The notes: a model not told the origin generated them from the letters alone. 64,000 nt of DNA from Cryobacterium sp. PH31-O1 (GCF_030063455.1 NZ_JASITB010000006.1:124001-188000), one strand, 5' to 3'. Positions 17,853-30,827 are shown, numbered from the stretch's first letter. Numbers and translations are program-made.

Positions 17853-17889
17853 GACGGGGCGCACGCTCACACCGATCGAGCGCCCCGTC
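17853..17889 (+). terminator. Perfect 10-bp GC-rich hairpin between binding-protein and permease genes
   Basis: GACGGGGCGC (17853-17862) is complementary to GCGCCCCGTC (17880-17889) across a 17-base loop, starting 7 bases after the stop codon. No U-run. Located inside the operon, it probably reduces read-through or protects the upstream mRNA, giving more binding protein than permease. Confidence 0.7.
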
Positions 17890-17926
17890 GCCTTCTGACC
17901 AAGCAACACAAAGTGTGAGGTGAACG

Positions 17927-18850
17927 ATGACCACGATGGTCAGCACCAAGCCCACAGCGTGGGAAAAATCTTCCACCTGGGCCAACCATCATCGAAAGTG
18001 GCTCTTCGCCTCTCCCGCGATGATTTTCGTCGGACTGCTCATCGCTGTCCCACTCGGCTGGACTCTCTACCTCAGCATCACGGACTCCGAGGGGTCGGTT
18101 CGCGCCGAATCTAACTTGGTCGGCCTCAGTAACTACGCCGAGGTGCTCAGCGACTTCGACCGATTCTGGCCAGCCGTGATGCGCACCTTTATCTTCACCG
18201 GGGGAGCGCTCGCTATCGAGCTGGTACTGGGCATGTGCATTGCCCTCCTGCTCTGGCGTCCGTTCCGTGGCGAGAAATGGGTGCGCGTCGCCATTCTCCT
18301 GCCGCTCGTCGCGACCCCTGTTGCCGTCGGAATGATGTGGCGCCTCATCTTCGATCCGAACATCGGGTTCGCCAATCAGGTTCTGAGCTGGATCGGTATT
18401 CCCGCCCAACCATGGCTCTCGGGTCAGTACACGGCGTTGCCCACGCTGATGTTCGTCGACATCTGGCAATGGACGCCGATGGTCGTGCTGATGCTCCTCG
18501 CGGGCCTCACCTCGCTATCGGACGAACCCGATGAAGCAGCCCGCATCGATGGTGCAAACTCGTGGCAGCGTTTTTGGTTCGTCACTCTGCCCCTGCTTCG
18601 GGCTACCGTCATTGTCACCATTGTTTTGCGCGGAATCGATGCGCTAAAAACATTCGACATTCTCTACGCCACCAAGGGCAAGGGTGGTGGCTCGTTCCAC
18701 GAGGTCGAGACACTCAATATCTATGCCTTCGGCTTGAGCTTCGACTACAACGACTATGGGATCGCCTCCACCGTACTCATCCTGTTCTTTCTGCTCATCA
18801 TCGCCATCATGTGGGCCCTCACCTATCGCAGAAAGGCGAACCGGTCATGA
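17927..18850 (+). CDS. ABC transporter permease (MalF/CUT1 type)
   Basis: A 307-residue permease with about six hydrophobic helices and the EAA docking loop EAARIDGANSWQRFWFVTLP. GAGGTGAACG precedes ATG 17927. It pairs with the next gene (ATGA overlap) to form the channel of the sugar-acid importer. No ATPase gene accompanies them. Confidence 0.92.
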   Translation: MTTMVSTKPTAWEKSSTWANHHRKWLFASPAMIFVGLLIAVPLGWTLYLSITDSEGSVRAESNLVGLSNYAEVLSDFDRFWPAVMRTFIFTGGALAIELVLGMCIALLLWRPFRGEKWVRVAILLPLVATPVAVGMMWRLIFDPNIGFANQVLSWIGIPAQPWLSGQYTALPTLMFVDIWQWTPMVVLMLLAGLTSLSDEPDEAARIDGANSWQRFWFVTLPLLRATVIVTIVLRGIDALKTFDILYATKGKGGGSFHEVETLNIYAFGLSFDYNDYGIASTVLILFFLLIIAIMWALTYRRKANRS

Positions 18851-19728
18851 CCACGACACTGCCCACTCGTCCCGTCATTCAGCCACCGCGCTCCCCGGCG
18901 AGTGCCCCGCGGCGCCGCAAGCCGCGCGCCTACAAGATCTTTCGCGTTGTCGCTCTCACTCTGACGGTGCTTTTGTTCATTGCGCCACTGGTCTGGATGT
19001 TCATCGCCTCGCTCAAAACAAACGTTGACATCTATGACGCCAGCAAGACCCTGTTCTTCACACCGACCCTCGATAACTACGACAACGTGCTCAGCCGCAA
19101 CAACTATTTCGGATTCATTTTCAATAGTTTCTGGGTCGCGTTCATGTCGACAATCTTCTCCCTACTTATCGGGGTTCCCGCCGCTTATGCCATGAGCCGG
19201 TTTGCCATGCATCGCTCGGCATTGGTCGTGCTCATGGCGCGCATCATTCCGGGTGTCAGCCTCTTGGTGCCGTGGTACTTCATCTTCGCGAACATGCGCA
19301 TGGTGGGAGGATTCGGGGTGCTCATCCTGTCGCACATGTTTGTCGCGCTGCCGCTCATCGTCTACATCATGATCAGTTACTTCGACTCGACGCCGCTCGA
19401 GTTGGAGGAGCAAGCGCAGGTCGACGGCCTCACCCACATCGGCGCCTTCCTGCGCATTACGTTGCCGCTGTCCGTCCCTGGACTCGCCACCGCCGGAATC
19501 CTCTCATTCATCTTTTCGTGGAACAACTTCATGTTTGCCCTCGTGCTGTCCGGTGCAAATACCAAGACCCTCCCGGTGGCCATTTTCAACTTTGTCTCCT
19601 ATGCGAGCATCGACTGGGGAAGCCTGATGGCAGCAGCGGTCGTGGTGACCGTCCCGATCATGGTGATTGCCCTCTTTACGCAGAAATACATCGTCTCCGG
19701 CCTCACCGCCGGGGCGACCAAGGGCTAA
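18847..19728 (+). CDS. ABC transporter permease (MalG/CUT1 type)
   Basis: A 293-residue second permease with six predicted helices; the EAA loop reads EEQAQVDGLTHIGAFLRITLP. ATG 18847 overlaps the stop of the first permease, so the two are coupled. The N-terminus is Pro/Arg-rich and cytoplasmic. The cognate ATPase is missing from the locus, as in many actinobacterial CUT1 systems that share a MsiK-like ATPase encoded elsewhere (established for Streptomyces; inference here). Confidence 0.92.
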   Translation: MTTTLPTRPVIQPPRSPASAPRRRKPRAYKIFRVVALTLTVLLFIAPLVWMFIASLKTNVDIYDASKTLFFTPTLDNYDNVLSRNNYFGFIFNSFWVAFMSTIFSLLIGVPAAYAMSRFAMHRSALVVLMARIIPGVSLLVPWYFIFANMRMVGGFGVLILSHMFVALPLIVYIMISYFDSTPLELEEQAQVDGLTHIGAFLRITLPLSVPGLATAGILSFIFSWNNFMFALVLSGANTKTLPVAIFNFVSYASIDWGSLMAAAVVVTVPIMVIALFTQKYIVSGLTAGATKG

Positions 19729-19730
19729 GG

Positions 19731-20273
19731 GTGAGATTCCCCCCGATCGTTGTCATGGGCGTGCAAGGCTCGGGTAAATCGACCATCGGAGAGCTGCTGG
19801 CCGAGCGGATCGGTGCCCGGTTTCTCGACGGCGATACGCTTCACCCCGCCGCCAACAAGGCGGTGATGGCCGCCGGACAAGCATTGCAAGACGTACATCG
19901 GTTGCCGTGGTTGCACGAGGTCGGGTTCCAGCTAGCTCTGGGACGCGAAAGCGGCATAGTCATCGCCTGCTCGGCGCTCAAACGCAGCTACCGCGACCTG
20001 TTGCGCAGTCACGCTGGCGACCTGTTTATCGTCGATCCGGAAGGACCGATTGACGTGATCGCGGGGCGACTTCGGGCCCGCACCCATGAATTCATGCCGC
20101 CAGCGCTGCTGCAGTCTCAGTACGACACGCTTCAGGCGCGCACCGATGATGAATCCGGGATCACCGTTGACATTGTCGAGCCGCCCGGCACGATCATCGA
20201 ACGGATAGTTGCGGCCTTAGCCGCCGAAACAGAAGGTGGTGAGGTCGATCGTGTCGACAATCACACGCGTTGA
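19731..20273 (+). CDS. Gluconokinase (GntK/IdnK family)
   Basis: A 180-residue P-loop kinase with GVQGSGKST near the N-terminus, followed by FLDGDTLHPAANKAVMAAGQAL and LPWLHEVG, the substrate-region pattern of gluconate kinases, and ACSALKRSYRDLLR. It would make 6-phosphogluconate for Gnd. GTG 19731 starts 2 bases after the permease stop; an internal ATG at 19755 would remove the residues before the P-loop strand. Its 3' end overlaps the dehydratase start by about 23 bases. Confidence 0.88.
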   Translation: MRFPPIVVMGVQGSGKSTIGELLAERIGARFLDGDTLHPAANKAVMAAGQALQDVHRLPWLHEVGFQLALGRESGIVIACSALKRSYRDLLRSHAGDLFIVDPEGPIDVIAGRLRARTHEFMPPALLQSQYDTLQARTDDESGITVDIVEPPGTIIERIVAALAAETEGGEVDRVDNHTR

Positions 20274-21399
20274 GACTTTTCTCGTCGCGCCCCGCTGGTT
20301 ATTTGTCCGGCTCGAGACCAGCGACGGCGTTGTCGGTTGGGGCGAGGCGAGCCTCGAAGGACACTCCGATTCCGTGCGCGCCGTGGTCGAGCAGTTTGCC
20401 GAGTACCTCGTCGGGGCGGATCCGGGCCGCATTGAAGACCACTGGCAGGTGCTAACCAAGAGTGGCTTCTACCGCGGGGGTCCGGTGTTTGGGAGTGCTG
20501 TTTCCGGCATCGACCAAGCGCTCTGGGACATTCTCGGTAAAACCCTGGGGGTGCCGGTGCACCAGCTGCTCGGCGGTGCCGTACGCGATCGCGTCAGAAT
20601 GTATGGCTGGGTCGGCGGGGATAATCCGAGCGGCATCACGGACGCCATTGCGGCGCAGTTGGACGTGGGTCTGACGGCCGTTAAAATGAACGCTTCCGGA
20701 ATTATGGGGCGTGTGGGCACGGTCGCTGAAATTGACGGTGTGCTTGAACGAGTCGCGGCGGCACGGGCCGTGCTCGGCCCGGACCGAGACGTTGCCGTGG
20801 ATTTTCACGGGCGTTTCACCCTGGCAAACGCACGGAGAATCGCGCCGCTGCTGGAGCCCCTGCGTCCGTTCTTCATCGAGGAACCCGTCGTTCCGGAAAA
20901 CTCCCACCTGATCGGCCAGCTGGCCCAGGCCACCTCCATTCCCATTGCAACGGGCGAACGACTGTATACCCGGCAGGATTTCCTACCGGTATTTGCCGCA
21001 GGCATCGCAGTCGCGCAACCCGACCTCTCCCACGCCGGGGGAATTTCCGAGGTGCGTCGCATCGCCGCCATGGCCGAGGTCTACGACGTGCAGCTTGCTC
21101 CGCACTGCCCGCTGGGGCCGATCGCGCTCGCCGCGTGCCTTCAGGTGGGCTTCGCCACACCGAACTACCTCATCCAGGAACAGAGCATTGGCATCCACTA
21201 CAACCAGGGTGCCGAGGTGCTCGACTACGTGCTCGACAAAGGACCGCTGAAATTTGTGGACGGCAATATTGAGCTCCTGACCGGCGCAGGCCTGGGTATC
21301 GACGTCGATGAGGCCGCCGTGCGGAGAGCCGATTCGCGCGGGCACACCTGGCGATCACCGATCTGGCGTCACGCCGACGGCGCGCTGGCGGAGTGGTGA
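20251..21399 (+). CDS. dgoD: D-galactonate dehydratase (enolase superfamily)
   Basis: A 382-residue protein closely resembling E. coli DgoD along its whole length: WLFVRLETSDGVVGWGE, SGFYRGGPV, IDQALWDILGK, FHGRFTLANA, FFIEEPV, ATGERLYTRQDF, QPDLSHAGGISE, LAPHCPLGPIALAACLQ and QEQSIGIHYN. It dehydrates galactonate to 2-dehydro-3-deoxygalactonate. The DFHGR/EEP/GER acids are metal ligands in the family, and LAPHCPLGP carries the conserved His. GTG 20251 with GTGAGG upstream gives exactly the usual length; GTG 20236 is an alternative. Confidence 0.93.
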   Translation: MSTITRVETFLVAPRWLFVRLETSDGVVGWGEASLEGHSDSVRAVVEQFAEYLVGADPGRIEDHWQVLTKSGFYRGGPVFGSAVSGIDQALWDILGKTLGVPVHQLLGGAVRDRVRMYGWVGGDNPSGITDAIAAQLDVGLTAVKMNASGIMGRVGTVAEIDGVLERVAAARAVLGPDRDVAVDFHGRFTLANARRIAPLLEPLRPFFIEEPVVPENSHLIGQLAQATSIPIATGERLYTRQDFLPVFAAGIAVAQPDLSHAGGISEVRRIAAMAEVYDVQLAPHCPLGPIALAACLQVGFATPNYLIQEQSIGIHYNQGAEVLDYVLDKGPLKFVDGNIELLTGAGLGIDVDEAAVRRADSRGHTWRSPIWRHADGALAEW

Positions 21400-21404
21400 A
21401 TGTC

Positions 21405-22070
21405 ATGACGACCCCACACACTCCTGTCGAGTTTCTCGCTCAACTCAAACGAGAACGCCTGTTGGCCATCGTGCGGGGTGCGAACGCGGAGGCAGCATTG
21501 GCCGCCTCGCTCACACTTTTTGCCAGCGGCATCCGCTTTCTTGAGGTATCGCTGGTCACGACGGATGCGCTCGCCGTCATTGCAGAGCTCGCCCGGCTTG
21601 CCCCGAACGACTGTCTCGTCGGCGCAGGAACCGTGCTGACCATCGATGATGTGCACCGTGCGGCTGCGGCCGGCGCGACTTTCATGGTGACACCGGCCGT
21701 CACCGATGCCATCGCAGAATCGGCCCGGCTGGGCCTGCCGGTCTGTGCGGGTGCTCTGACGCCCACAGAGGTCGTGGCGGCCCGCCGTGCCGGCGCCACT
21801 GCGGTCAAGCTTTTTCCGGGATCGTTTGGTGGTGTGGGCTATTTGAAGGCACTTCGCGATCCACTTCCCGATGTACCTTTCGTTCCCGTCGGCGGTGTCG
21901 ATGCCGCTCGTGCCGCGGAATACTTCGCAGCGGGCGCGATCGGTGTTGGAATTGGAGGTCCCCTTCTCGGTGACGCTGGGCGCGGTGGAAACCTCGACGA
22001 CCTCCGGGCCCGGGCGGCGAGCTTCCTCACCGTGCGCGACGAGGCCAACCGCATGGGCGAGCGGGCATGA
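21405..22070 (+). CDS. 2-dehydro-3-deoxy-6-phosphogalactonate/6-phosphogluconate aldolase (KDPG aldolase family)
   Basis: A 221-residue class I aldolase. The pattern RERLLAIVRG, FLEVSLVTTDAL, VGAGTVLTIDDV, FMVTPAV and the Schiff-base lysine segment ATAVKLFPGSFGGVGYLKAL fits DgoA/Eda enzymes, which split the 6-phosphate into pyruvate and glyceraldehyde-3-phosphate. The context beside dgoD favours the galactonate version. GTG 21393 or 21396 are alternative starts overlapping the dgoD stop; I prefer ATG 21405. The stop overlaps the kinase start by 4 bases. Confidence 0.88.
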   Translation: MTTPHTPVEFLAQLKRERLLAIVRGANAEAALAASLTLFASGIRFLEVSLVTTDALAVIAELARLAPNDCLVGAGTVLTIDDVHRAAAAGATFMVTPAVTDAIAESARLGLPVCAGALTPTEVVAARRAGATAVKLFPGSFGGVGYLKALRDPLPDVPFVPVGGVDAARAAEYFAAGAIGVGIGGPLLGDAGRGGNLDDLRARAASFLTVRDEANRMGERA

Positions 22071-23026
22071 CCGGCCTGGATGTTGTCACCCTCGGTGAAA
22101 CGATGGTGAGTTTGCGCACGAGCACGCCATTGCGTCTGGGGGGATCCCTGCAGATGACCATGGCGGGCGCCGAGTCCAATGTGGCCATCGGCCTGGCCAG
22201 GCTGGGGCACACGGTGCGCTGGGGCGGTCGCGTGGGATCAGACGAGACGGGCGAATACCTACTGCGTACCCTGCGCGCCGAGTCGGTTCTCGTCGACACC
22301 GTCGCGATCGACCCCGAACGAGCCACCGGCCTTATGCTCGCCGAGCGCCGCATCAACGACGTCTCCCGCGTGAGCTACTATCGCAGCGATTCTGCCGGTT
22401 CGGCACTGAGCCCAGCGGATGCTGCCGCCTGCCTCGCCGACCGGCCGCGGCTCCTGCACGTCACGGGAATCACCCCGGCGCTCTCGCACTCGGCTGCGGA
22501 AGCCGTGGCTGAGGCCGTGCGGCTCGCTCGCGCCAGCGGAGCTCTCGTGAGCCTGGACGTGAACTATCGTTCGAAGCTGTGGAGCATCGCCCAAGCGAGG
22601 TCGAGCCTGTCGGTATTAGCGCGAAGCGCAGACATCGTCATCGCTTCCGATGACGAACTCGCACTGATCATGAATGACGCGCCAGGGCCAACGGACGAGA
22701 TGCTGGCAGCGGATGACCTCGCGAAATCTGGCGTCCGCATGCTGGTCGTCAAGCGCGGTGCACGGGGTGCGAGCGTCTACAGCGAGGGCATCGTTGTGCA
22801 TGCTGCCGCCATCTCCGTGCCTGTGCAGGACACTATTGGCGCGGGCGACGCGTTCAGCGCCGGCTTTTTGTCTGGCGTGCTCGATGGAGCGACCATTTCT
22901 GAGTCATTGCAGCGCGGCGTCACCACGGGCGCCTTCGCCGTCGCTGCCGTTGGCGATTGGGAGGGCGCGCCGAACCGTTCTGAACTCGCCCTGCTCGCGG
23001 CTTCGTCCGGGCTCACCCTGCGCTGA
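22067..23026 (+). CDS. PfkB-family 2-dehydro-3-deoxygluconate/galactonate kinase
   Basis: A 319-residue ribokinase-fold sugar kinase. N-terminal VVTLGETMVSLRT and GGSLQMTMAGAESNVAIGLARLG, plus the C-terminal catalytic motif DTIGAGDAFSAGFLSG, are characteristic; SLDVNYRSKLW matches the substrate region of KDG kinases. It would phosphorylate the product of either dehydratase for the aldolase encoded just before. It is coupled to the aldolase by a 4-base overlap. There is no DgoK-family kinase here, so this enzyme probably takes that role. Confidence 0.88.
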   Translation: MTGLDVVTLGETMVSLRTSTPLRLGGSLQMTMAGAESNVAIGLARLGHTVRWGGRVGSDETGEYLLRTLRAESVLVDTVAIDPERATGLMLAERRINDVSRVSYYRSDSAGSALSPADAAACLADRPRLLHVTGITPALSHSAAEAVAEAVRLARASGALVSLDVNYRSKLWSIAQARSSLSVLARSADIVIASDDELALIMNDAPGPTDEMLAADDLAKSGVRMLVVKRGARGASVYSEGIVVHAAAISVPVQDTIGAGDAFSAGFLSGVLDGATISESLQRGVTTGAFAVAAVGDWEGAPNRSELALLAASSGLTLR

Positions 23027-23072
23027 CTCGAATCCGCACGCACCATCACCACCTGTATGACCAAGGAGAACC

Positions 23073-24302
23073 ATGAAGATCGATAAAGCAGAAGTCATTG
23101 TCACCAGCCCGGACCGCAACTTTGTGACCCTGCGCCTCACTACCGACGATGGTCTCGTCGGCCTCGGCGACGCCACCTTGAACGGACGCGAGCTCGCGGT
23201 AGTGGCCTACCTGCAGGAGCATGTTGTTCCGCTGTTGCTCGGTGTCGACGCGCACCGCATCGAAGACACCTGGCAATTTCTATACCGCAGCGCCTACTGG
23301 CGTCGTGGACCCGTTACCATGGCAGCGATCGCCGCTGTCGACGTTGCACTCTGGGACTTAAAAGCGCAAGCGGCCGGAATGCCCCTGTACCAGTTGCTGG
23401 GTGGCGCCAGTCGGGACAAAGTTTTGGCCTACGGCCACGCCTCGGGACGGGACCTGCCGGAACTATTCGACTCCATCCGTAAGCACCAAGCGCTTGGCTA
23501 TCAGGCCATCCGGGTGCAGACGGCTGTGCCCGGCCTCACCGCTGTCTACGGCGTCGCCGCCCAAACGCAGACCAGCGGCAAGCGTTACGACTATGAGCCG
23601 GCCCAGCGCGCGGCTCGACCGGCCGAGGAAGACTGGGACACCCGCGCCTACCTCAAGCACCTGCCGACCGTGTTCGAGGGCGTGCGCGCGGAGTTCGGCA
23701 GCGATCTGCCCCTGCTGCACGACGGGCATCACCGAATGACGCCGATCCAAGCCGCGAAGCTCGGCAAGTCACTCGAACCGTATGACCTGTTCTGGTTGGA
23801 AGACTGCACCCCCGCCGAAAACCAGGACGCCCTGCGGTTAGTTCGGGCGCACACTACGACACCGTTGGCGATTGGCGAAGTCTTTAACACCGTCTGGGAC
23901 TACCAAACCCTCATCAAGGACCAGCTGATCGACTATGTACGGTCGGCCGTGACCCACACCGGTGGCATCTCACCCATGAAGAAGATTCTGGACTATGCAG
24001 CGCAATATCAAATCAAATCCGGAATCCACGGACCAACGGACATTTCCCCGGTCGGTATGGCCGCCGCACTGCACCTCGACCTGGCCATTCACAATTTCGG
24101 GATTCAGGAGTACATGCAGCACGGTGAGGCCACCAACCGGGTTTTCGAGCAGTCCTTTAGCTTTACCGACGGCTACCTGCACCCGGGCAACAAGCCCGGA
24201 CTGGGCGTGAGCCTCGACGTCGATGAGGCCGGTCAGTACCCGTACCAGACCGCCTATTTGCCGTTCAACCGCCTCGCGGACGGCACCGTGCACGACTGGT
24301 AG
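23073..24302 (+). CDS. D-mannonate/D-gluconate dehydratase (ManD type, enolase superfamily)
   Basis: A 409-residue enolase-superfamily dehydratase, a different subgroup from the DgoD gene 1.7 kb upstream. ManD-like marks are [91 protein letters not shown] and [22 protein letters not shown] precedes ATG 23073. It would form KDG from mannonate or gluconate. Family members differ widely in activity, so the substrate is uncertain. Confidence 0.87.
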   Translation: MKIDKAEVIVTSPDRNFVTLRLTTDDGLVGLGDATLNGRELAVVAYLQEHVVPLLLGVDAHRIEDTWQFLYRSAYWRRGPVTMAAIAAVDVALWDLKAQAAGMPLYQLLGGASRDKVLAYGHASGRDLPELFDSIRKHQALGYQAIRVQTAVPGLTAVYGVAAQTQTSGKRYDYEPAQRAARPAEEDWDTRAYLKHLPTVFEGVRAEFGSDLPLLHDGHHRMTPIQAAKLGKSLEPYDLFWLEDCTPAENQDALRLVRAHTTTPLAIGEVFNTVWDYQTLIKDQLIDYVRSAVTHTGGISPMKKILDYAAQYQIKSGIHGPTDISPVGMAAALHLDLAIHNFGIQEYMQHGEATNRVFEQSFSFTDGYLHPGNKPGLGVSLDVDEAGQYPYQTAYLPFNRLADGTVHDW

Positions 24303-24517
24303 CTCGGCGCGCGCGACACGCCCGGGCTGCAGCCGTGGCCCGAACTGTGTAAGATTGGCAACGAACTTCGGCGAGGGATGACGCCGGGCCAGATTAGGGG
24401 GCCGGCGGCATCCGTTATCGACGCGGCGGACGAGGCCTTGGGCTTTTCCTCACGCTGACATGCGTTCGAGTTGAATCAGTACCCCTCATTCCCGGGCTTC
24501 GGTCCGCGATCCACGAC

Positions 24518-24534
24518 CGGGGCACTACGCCCCG
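24518..24534 (+). promoter_or_regulatory. GC hairpin just before the rplY ribosome site
   Basis: CGGGGC-ACTAC-GCCCCG forms a 6-bp stem ending 2 bases before the AGGAG site of rplY. It could influence initiation. The 246-base gap between the ManD gene and rplY is otherwise without recognisable genes; a TAAGAT hexamer at 24350-24355 might be a -10 box, with no convincing -35. Confidence 0.4.
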
Positions 24535-24548
24535 CTAGGAGAAATACC

Positions 24549-25160
24549 ATGGCTAAAGAAGTAAACGCCGTCGCCGCTGAACTGCGCGAAAGTTTCGGCA
24601 AGGGCGCGGCCCGCAAGCTGCGCGTGCTCGGCATGATCCCGGCCGTCATCTACGGCCACGGCACCGAGCCGGTGCACGTGTCGCTTCCCGCACACCGCAT
24701 CGGACTGCTGCTGCGCCGCACCAACATGATCCTCGAACTGGACATCGCCGGCAAGAAGCAGCTCGTGCTGGTTAAGGACGTTCAGAAGGACCCGGTCAAG
24801 TACATCATCGAGCACATCGACCTCATCGTCGTGCGTAAGGGTGAAAAGGTTCAGGTTGACGTTCCCGTCCACCTGACCGGTGAGACCTTCGCCGGTACGA
24901 TCGCCGACCTCGAGAACAAGTCCCTCCTCCTTGAGGTTGAAGCCACCGACATTCCGGAGCGGATCGTCGTTTCTGTCGAGGGCCTCGAAGACGGCGCCCA
25001 GATCCACGCGTCCGAGATTGAACTCCCCGCCGGAGCCGCGCTCATCTCCGACCCGGAGATCCTCGTCATTTACGTGTACACCCCGCGTGGCGAAGACGAA
25101 GAAGAAGCCGAGACCGAGGTCATCACGGCCGGCACCCCGGCTGCCACGCCCGCCGCGTAA
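24549..25160 (+). CDS. rplY: 50S ribosomal protein L25/general stress protein Ctc
   Basis: A 203-residue two-domain L25 of the Ctc type: N-terminal 5S-rRNA-binding domain (FGKGAARKLRVLGMIPAVIYG) and a C-terminal beta domain, ending in an acidic then Ala-rich tail. AGGAG precedes ATG 24549; the in-frame upstream extension has no ribosome site. It is followed 56 bases later by pth, the usual pairing. Confidence 0.95.
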   Translation: MAKEVNAVAAELRESFGKGAARKLRVLGMIPAVIYGHGTEPVHVSLPAHRIGLLLRRTNMILELDIAGKKQLVLVKDVQKDPVKYIIEHIDLIVVRKGEKVQVDVPVHLTGETFAGTIADLENKSLLLEVEATDIPERIVVSVEGLEDGAQIHASEIELPAGAALISDPEILVIYVYTPRGEDEEEAETEVITAGTPAATPAA

Positions 25161-25216
25161 CACCGATCATCAACTGGTTCCGTCTGGGCTTTCGCCCGCT
25201 GACACGGAGGAATCTC

Positions 25217-25801
25217 CTGGATACGAACCTGTGGCTCGTAGTCGGGCTCGGCAACCCCGGGCCCGACTACGCCGGCAACCGGCACAACGTCGGACAGATG
25301 GTGGCGGCGCAGCTCGCTGACCGTCTCACGTCTAACTTCAAGCGTCACAAAACGGCTGCCCTGGTCGCTGAGGGGCGGCTCACACCCGGCGGGCCCAAGC
25401 TGGTGCTGGCCAAACCCACCACGTTTATGAACGTCTCTGGCAGCCCGGTCGCCGCGCTGCTGCGCTTCTACTCGCTGCCGGTCTCCCGGCTCATCGTGGT
25501 GCACGACGACCTCGATCTGCCCTTCGACACGCTCAAGATCAAGGTTGGCGGCGGTCACGGCGGCCATAACGGCCTGCGCGACATCATCGCGGCCACCGGC
25601 ACCAACGAGTTCATCCGTCTTCGCATGGGCATCGGGCGCCCGCCCGGTCGCCAGAATCCGGCCGATTTCGTGTTGCACGACTTCGCCTCCGCTGAGCGCA
25701 GCATTCTGCCCAATCTCATAGCGGATGCCGCCGACGCGATCGAACTGATCGCCTCCGACGGCGTCGTGGCCGCGCAGCAAAAGTTCCACTCGCCCTCGTA
25801 G
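25217..25801 (+). CDS. pth: Peptidyl-tRNA hydrolase
   Basis: A 194-residue Pth that frees tRNA from stalled peptidyl-tRNA. Conserved: WLVVGLGNPGPDY, the catalytic His in NRHNVGQM, FMNVSG, the Asp in VVHDDLDL and HGGHNGLRD. The conserved N-terminus needs a start upstream of the first ATG (25298), which would delete the LGNPG and RHNVG motifs. The only good candidate is CTG 25217, placed 6 bases after a strong GGAGG (25206-25210). I therefore call a rare CTG start. Confidence 0.88.
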   Translation: MDTNLWLVVGLGNPGPDYAGNRHNVGQMVAAQLADRLTSNFKRHKTAALVAEGRLTPGGPKLVLAKPTTFMNVSGSPVAALLRFYSLPVSRLIVVHDDLDLPFDTLKIKVGGGHGGHNGLRDIIAATGTNEFIRLRMGIGRPPGRQNPADFVLHDFASAERSILPNLIADAADAIELIASDGVVAAQQKFHSPS

Positions 25802-25814
25802 GTAGACTCGTTCA

Positions 25815-29444
<3,630 letters not shown>

Positions 29445-29462
29445 CCGTCGCTGCGCCGTGGG

Positions 29463-30827
29463 CTAAAGCGCCTTCGGCTCGGGCTCGAACACGTCGGGCA
29501 CGCCATCGTTGTCGGCGTCTAATGCTTCGCGTTCGGCGACGAGGCGGTAGTGGCGGTTTCGTCCGCGCAGAATCGCAGTGGCCAGCAGCGCAGCGAGCAA
29601 CGAACCGACCAGGATGGCAACCTTCGCGTGGTCATCGTGCGGGCTGCCCTGCCCAAAGCCGAGTTCACTGATTAGCAGTGACACGGTGAAGCCGACACCG
29701 GCCAGTGTTGCCACACCGATTACGTCGATCCAGGCCAGGTCAGGGTCGAGTGTCGCCCTGGTGGTCTTGGTGACGATCCACGTAGCCAACAACACTCCGA
29801 TCGGTTTGCCGATCACGAGTGCGACGACGATTCCGACGGCGACCGGGTCGGTGATCGCACGGAACAGGCCGTCGACACCACCGATTGTGACACCGGCTGA
29901 GAAGAACGCGAACACCGGAATGGCGATGCCGCTCGACAGCGGGCGAATGCGGTGCTCCAGCGTCTCGGCCAGCCCCGGCCCGGCATTGGGGCCGCCGCCG
30001 CGCTTGCTCCGCAGCACCGGAACGGCAAAGCCGAGCAGCACACCGGCGACGGTTGCGTGTACACCCGAGCCGTGCACGAGAGCCCACACGATGAAACCGA
30101 GCGGCAGCAAAATGAGCCAAGCGCTCCAGCCTCGGGTGCCGAAGAAGTACGAGAATTTGTGGGTCAAGATCCAGAACAGGGCGAGTGGAACGAACGCGAC
30201 GATCAACAGAATGAACGAAATATCGGTGGTGTAGAAGAACGCGATGATCGCAATCGCCAACAGGTCATCGACCACCGCGAGGGTGAGCAAGAAGATCCGC
30301 AGGGCTGCGGGCAACTTTGAACCGATGACGGCGAGCACGGCGACGGCGAAGGCGATGTCGGTGGCGGTGGGAATCGCCCAGCCGCGCAGGGCATCCGACC
30401 CCGAATTAAGGTTTATCAGAGTGAAGATGATGGCGGGAACGATAACCCCGCCGACCGCGGCCGCGACCGGGACGATGGCCCGGTTGACGCTTCGCAGGTC
30501 GCCAGCGACGAATTCACGTTTGAGTTCGAGCCCGGCCAGAAAGAAAAATATGGCGAGCAGCCCGTCGGCGGCCCACGTGCCGAGGCTGAGATTCAGGTGC
30601 AGCGGCTCAAATCCGATTTTGAAGTCGCGGGCAGCGTAGTACGCGTCGGCGAGTGGCGTGTTGGCCATGATGAGCGCGCCGACCGTAGCCACGAGCAGAA
30701 TGGCTCCGCCAACGGTCTCCTTGCGCAGGATCGCCGAGATACGAACGAATTCGAGGTAGCGGCCCCGGCGAAAGACGGGCTCGGTCGGCGTGCGCGGGGT
30801 CGTGGGCAAGCGTGCAGGTTGGGTCAC
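29463..30827 (-). CDS. nhaA: Na+/H+ antiporter NhaA
   Basis: A 454-residue membrane antiporter exchanging sodium for protons. It has about 11-12 hydrophobic helices; [17 protein letters not shown] holds the two adjacent aspartates of the ion site, and [12 protein letters not shown] is a conserved cytoplasmic loop. A hydrophilic tail ending [18 protein letters not shown] looks like a calcium-binding-type DxDxDG segment, unusual for NhaA. It is convergent with mfd (18 bases apart) and divergent from mazG. Confidence 0.94.
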   Translation of the reverse strand: MTQPARLPTTPRTPTEPVFRRGRYLEFVRISAILRKETVGGAILLVATVGALIMANTPLADAYYAARDFKIGFEPLHLNLSLGTWAADGLLAIFFFLAGLELKREFVAGDLRSVNRAIVPVAAAVGGVIVPAIIFTLINLNSGSDALRGWAIPTATDIAFAVAVLAVIGSKLPAALRIFLLTLAVVDDLLAIAIIAFFYTTDISFILLIVAFVPLALFWILTHKFSYFFGTRGWSAWLILLPLGFIVWALVHGSGVHATVAGVLLGFAVPVLRSKRGGGPNAGPGLAETLEHRIRPLSSGIAIPVFAFFSAGVTIGGVDGLFRAITDPVAVGIVVALVIGKPIGVLLATWIVTKTTRATLDPDLAWIDVIGVATLAGVGFTVSLLISELGFGQGSPHDDHAKVAILVGSLLAALLATAILRGRNRHYRLVAEREALDADNDGVPDVFEPEPKAL

